A DNA stretch of 64,000 nucleotides from Microbacterium luteolum (GTDB lineage: Bacteria > Actinomycetota > Actinomycetes > Actinomycetales > Microbacteriaceae), in NCBI RefSeq assembly GCF_039533965.1, contig NZ_BAAAUN010000001.1:682001-746000 (forward strand), written 5' to 3'. The notes below the pieces were generated by a model. It was not told the DNA's origin and searched no databases. It saw only the letters and a list, made by a program, of their open reading frames with translations. Position 1 is the stretch's first letter. Each line of letters starts with the position of its first letter. Below, piece by piece: positions 62,844 through 64,000 of the stretch. A program made the position numbers and the translations under genes.

Positions 62844-64000
62844 TCAGGCGGCGACGCGCGCAGCGCGCGGTGTCGTGCGGCTGAGGAACCAGTTGACGAG
62901 TCCCGCGGCGAACACGACGCCGGCCGCGATCACCGGGATCAGCAGGGCCGGAGCCGTGCCGATGCTCTCGGCGATCTCTCCGGTGGTCGCAGCCCCCAGC
63001 GACTGTCCGACGACGACACCCGAGCCGAGCATCGTCATGACCGTCGCGGAGCGCCCGAGCGGGCTGCGGGCGGCGCCGAAGCTGTACTGGGTGACCAGCG
63101 TCGGTCCGATGCCGATGCCCATGATGCCGAGCGCGACCATCATCGTCACGGGAGAGTCCACGAAGAGGAGCAGCAGGCTCCCGACGAGCAGGATGCCGGA
63201 GAACACCAGCCACCGTGCGCGCAGGGTGAAGGCCGGCGGAAGCCAGGCCACCCCCAGCGCGAGGATCGCCGAGCCGACGCCCATCACGCCGTAGAGGAGT
63301 CCGGCCTGCTCGGGAGCACCCCGGTCGGCCATGAACGAGGTGAGAGCGGTGAGCATCGCGCCGAAGAAGATCCCCACTCCGAGGATCCCGAGCACCACGA
63401 TGAGCAGCTGCGGGCGGAACAGCTCGGAGACGGCGGACGGCGCCTTGCCGTCGGCACCGCGCTCCTGCGAGACATGACGGCCGCTCGGATGCAGCGCGAA
63501 CGCGCCGACGAACAGGACGGTCAGTGCCGCGGCTCCCACCAGCGGTGCCCACGGCGCGAGAGCCGAGGCGAGGACGCCGACGAGGAAGGGTCCGAACACG
63601 AAGACGGTCTCATCCGCCGCCGACTCGTAGGCCATCGTTCCGGAGAGGGTGCGCGACTGCCGAGCATCGGGCATCCGCTCACGGATGATCGTGACGAGCC
63701 GCGAGCGCGAGAGCGGCGCGACCTGCGGTGCGGTCGCACCGATGCCTGCCGCAGCCAGCAGCACGAAGCCGTCTGCCGCTGCGCCGTAGACCACCACGGT
63801 GAAGACCACGAGCATCGCGCCGTTCGCCAGCGCGAGGGCGAGGAGCACGCCGCGCTGGCCCCACCGGTCGGCCGCCGCACCCAGGAGCGGACCGAAGCAG
63901 GCGGTCCCGATGCCGACGGCGGCCGAGGTGAGTCCGCCGAGCGAGAGCGAACCTCGCGCCGAGACGACGACCGTCAGGACGCCGACGACCATCATCGCGA
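62844..64000 (-). CDS. MFS transporter (5' end outside window)
   Basis: At least 384 residues; the frame is open to the window edge and the start is outside or very near it. About ten or more hydrophobic helices are seen; GPLLGAAADRWGQRGVLLALALAN is the helix 2-3 motif. MFS members of this shape export drugs or metabolites; the substrate is unknown. On the minus strand, 71 bases before otsA with a TAGCCT box in between, so otsA probably has its own promoter. Confidence 0.85.
   Translation of the reverse strand, partial: AMMVVGVLTVVVSARGSLSLGGLTSAAVGIGTACFGPLLGAAADRWGQRGVLLALALANGAMLVVFTVVVYGAAADGFVLLAAAGIGATAPQVAPLSRSRLVTIIRERMPDARQSRTLSGTMAYESAADETVFVFGPFLVGVLASALAPWAPLVGAAALTVLFVGAFALHPSGRHVSQERGADGKAPSAVSELFRPQLLIVVLGILGVGIFFGAMLTALTSFMADRGAPEQAGLLYGVMGVGSAILALGVAWLPPAFTLRARWLVFSGILLVGSLLLLFVDSPVTMMVALGIMGIGIGPTLVTQYSFGAARSPLGRSATVMTMLGSGVVVGQSLGAATTGEIAESIGTAPALLIPVIAAGVVFAAGLVNWFLSRTTPRAARVAA

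Overview
The window is a dense, high-GC actinobacterial chromosome segment. Gene content and order (recG-coaD-yceD-rpmF-rnc-mutM, leuCD-murA-plsC-gpsA-ddl, ilvD-ilvB-ilvN-ilvC, otsA-otsB), very short spacers, frequent GTG starts and many apparently leaderless genes fit Microbacteriaceae, most likely Microbacterium or a close relative. This is inferred by reading, not from a database search. There is no gene-free stretch over 300 bases, no rRNA, no CRISPR array, no complete insertion sequence and no integrase.

Layout. 1-3.4 kb: two tandem GNAT paralogues (the first cut by the window edge) and an ABC ATPase/FtsX-type permease pair. 3.4-8.6 kb: minus-strand housekeeping block mutM, rnc, rpmF, yceD, coaD, recG. 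8.6-10.7 kb: rsmD, thiL and a DUF3515 lipoprotein. 10.7-17.2 kb: minus-strand leuC-leuD-murA-plsC-gpsA-ddl, preceded by a 16-residue leader peptide with four consecutive Leu codons. 17.3-22.9 kb: metY with a flavin monooxygenase, DUF427 and LON-domain proteins, terC behind a yybP-ykoY-type (manganese) riboswitch, and a YqhA-type membrane protein. 22.9-26.5 kb: ECF sigma factor with a DUF4349 membrane protein, then an ArsR-like regulator with its MFS exporter.

26.5-28.2 kb is a small foreign-looking insert. A ComEC/Rec2-type metallo-beta-lactamase-fold gene of visibly lower GC and a 64-residue protein lie between a tRNA-Glu and a degenerate copy of the sequence next to that tRNA's 3' end. 28.3-37.1 kb: mixed genes (MBL hydrolase, GNAT, pepN, topoisomerase IB, MFS, membrane proteins, epimerase) and a tRNA-Gln. 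37.2-41.5 kb: a CGNR regulator divergent from a VOC protein, gltX, and a DszC/SfnC-like flavin monooxygenase behind twin palindromes. 41.5-45.8 kb: leuB-ilvE-FAH hydrolase-MFS. 45.9-52.3 kb: DHA2 exporter with TetR, serA, three membrane proteins of unknown role, and a GntR/FCD regulator. 52.4-55.2 kb: a fused FAD/Fe-S D-lactate-type dehydrogenase. 55.3-64 kb: ilvC, ilvN, ilvB, ilvD, otsB, otsA and the end of an MFS gene.

The strongest theme is branched-chain amino acid synthesis. Every step from acetolactate to valine/isoleucine (ilvBN, ilvC, ilvD, ilvE) and three of the four leucine-specific genes (leuC, leuD, leuB) sit in three clusters; leuA is not in the window. A second theme is sulfur: metY with an LLM-type monooxygenase, and the DszC/SfnC-like enzyme. 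Regulation is unusually readable: a leucine attenuator, a riboswitch with a visible ribosome-site-masking helix, several palindromic operators, and about a dozen genes whose start codon lies 6-7 bases after a TANNNT -10 box, the geometry of leaderless transcripts.
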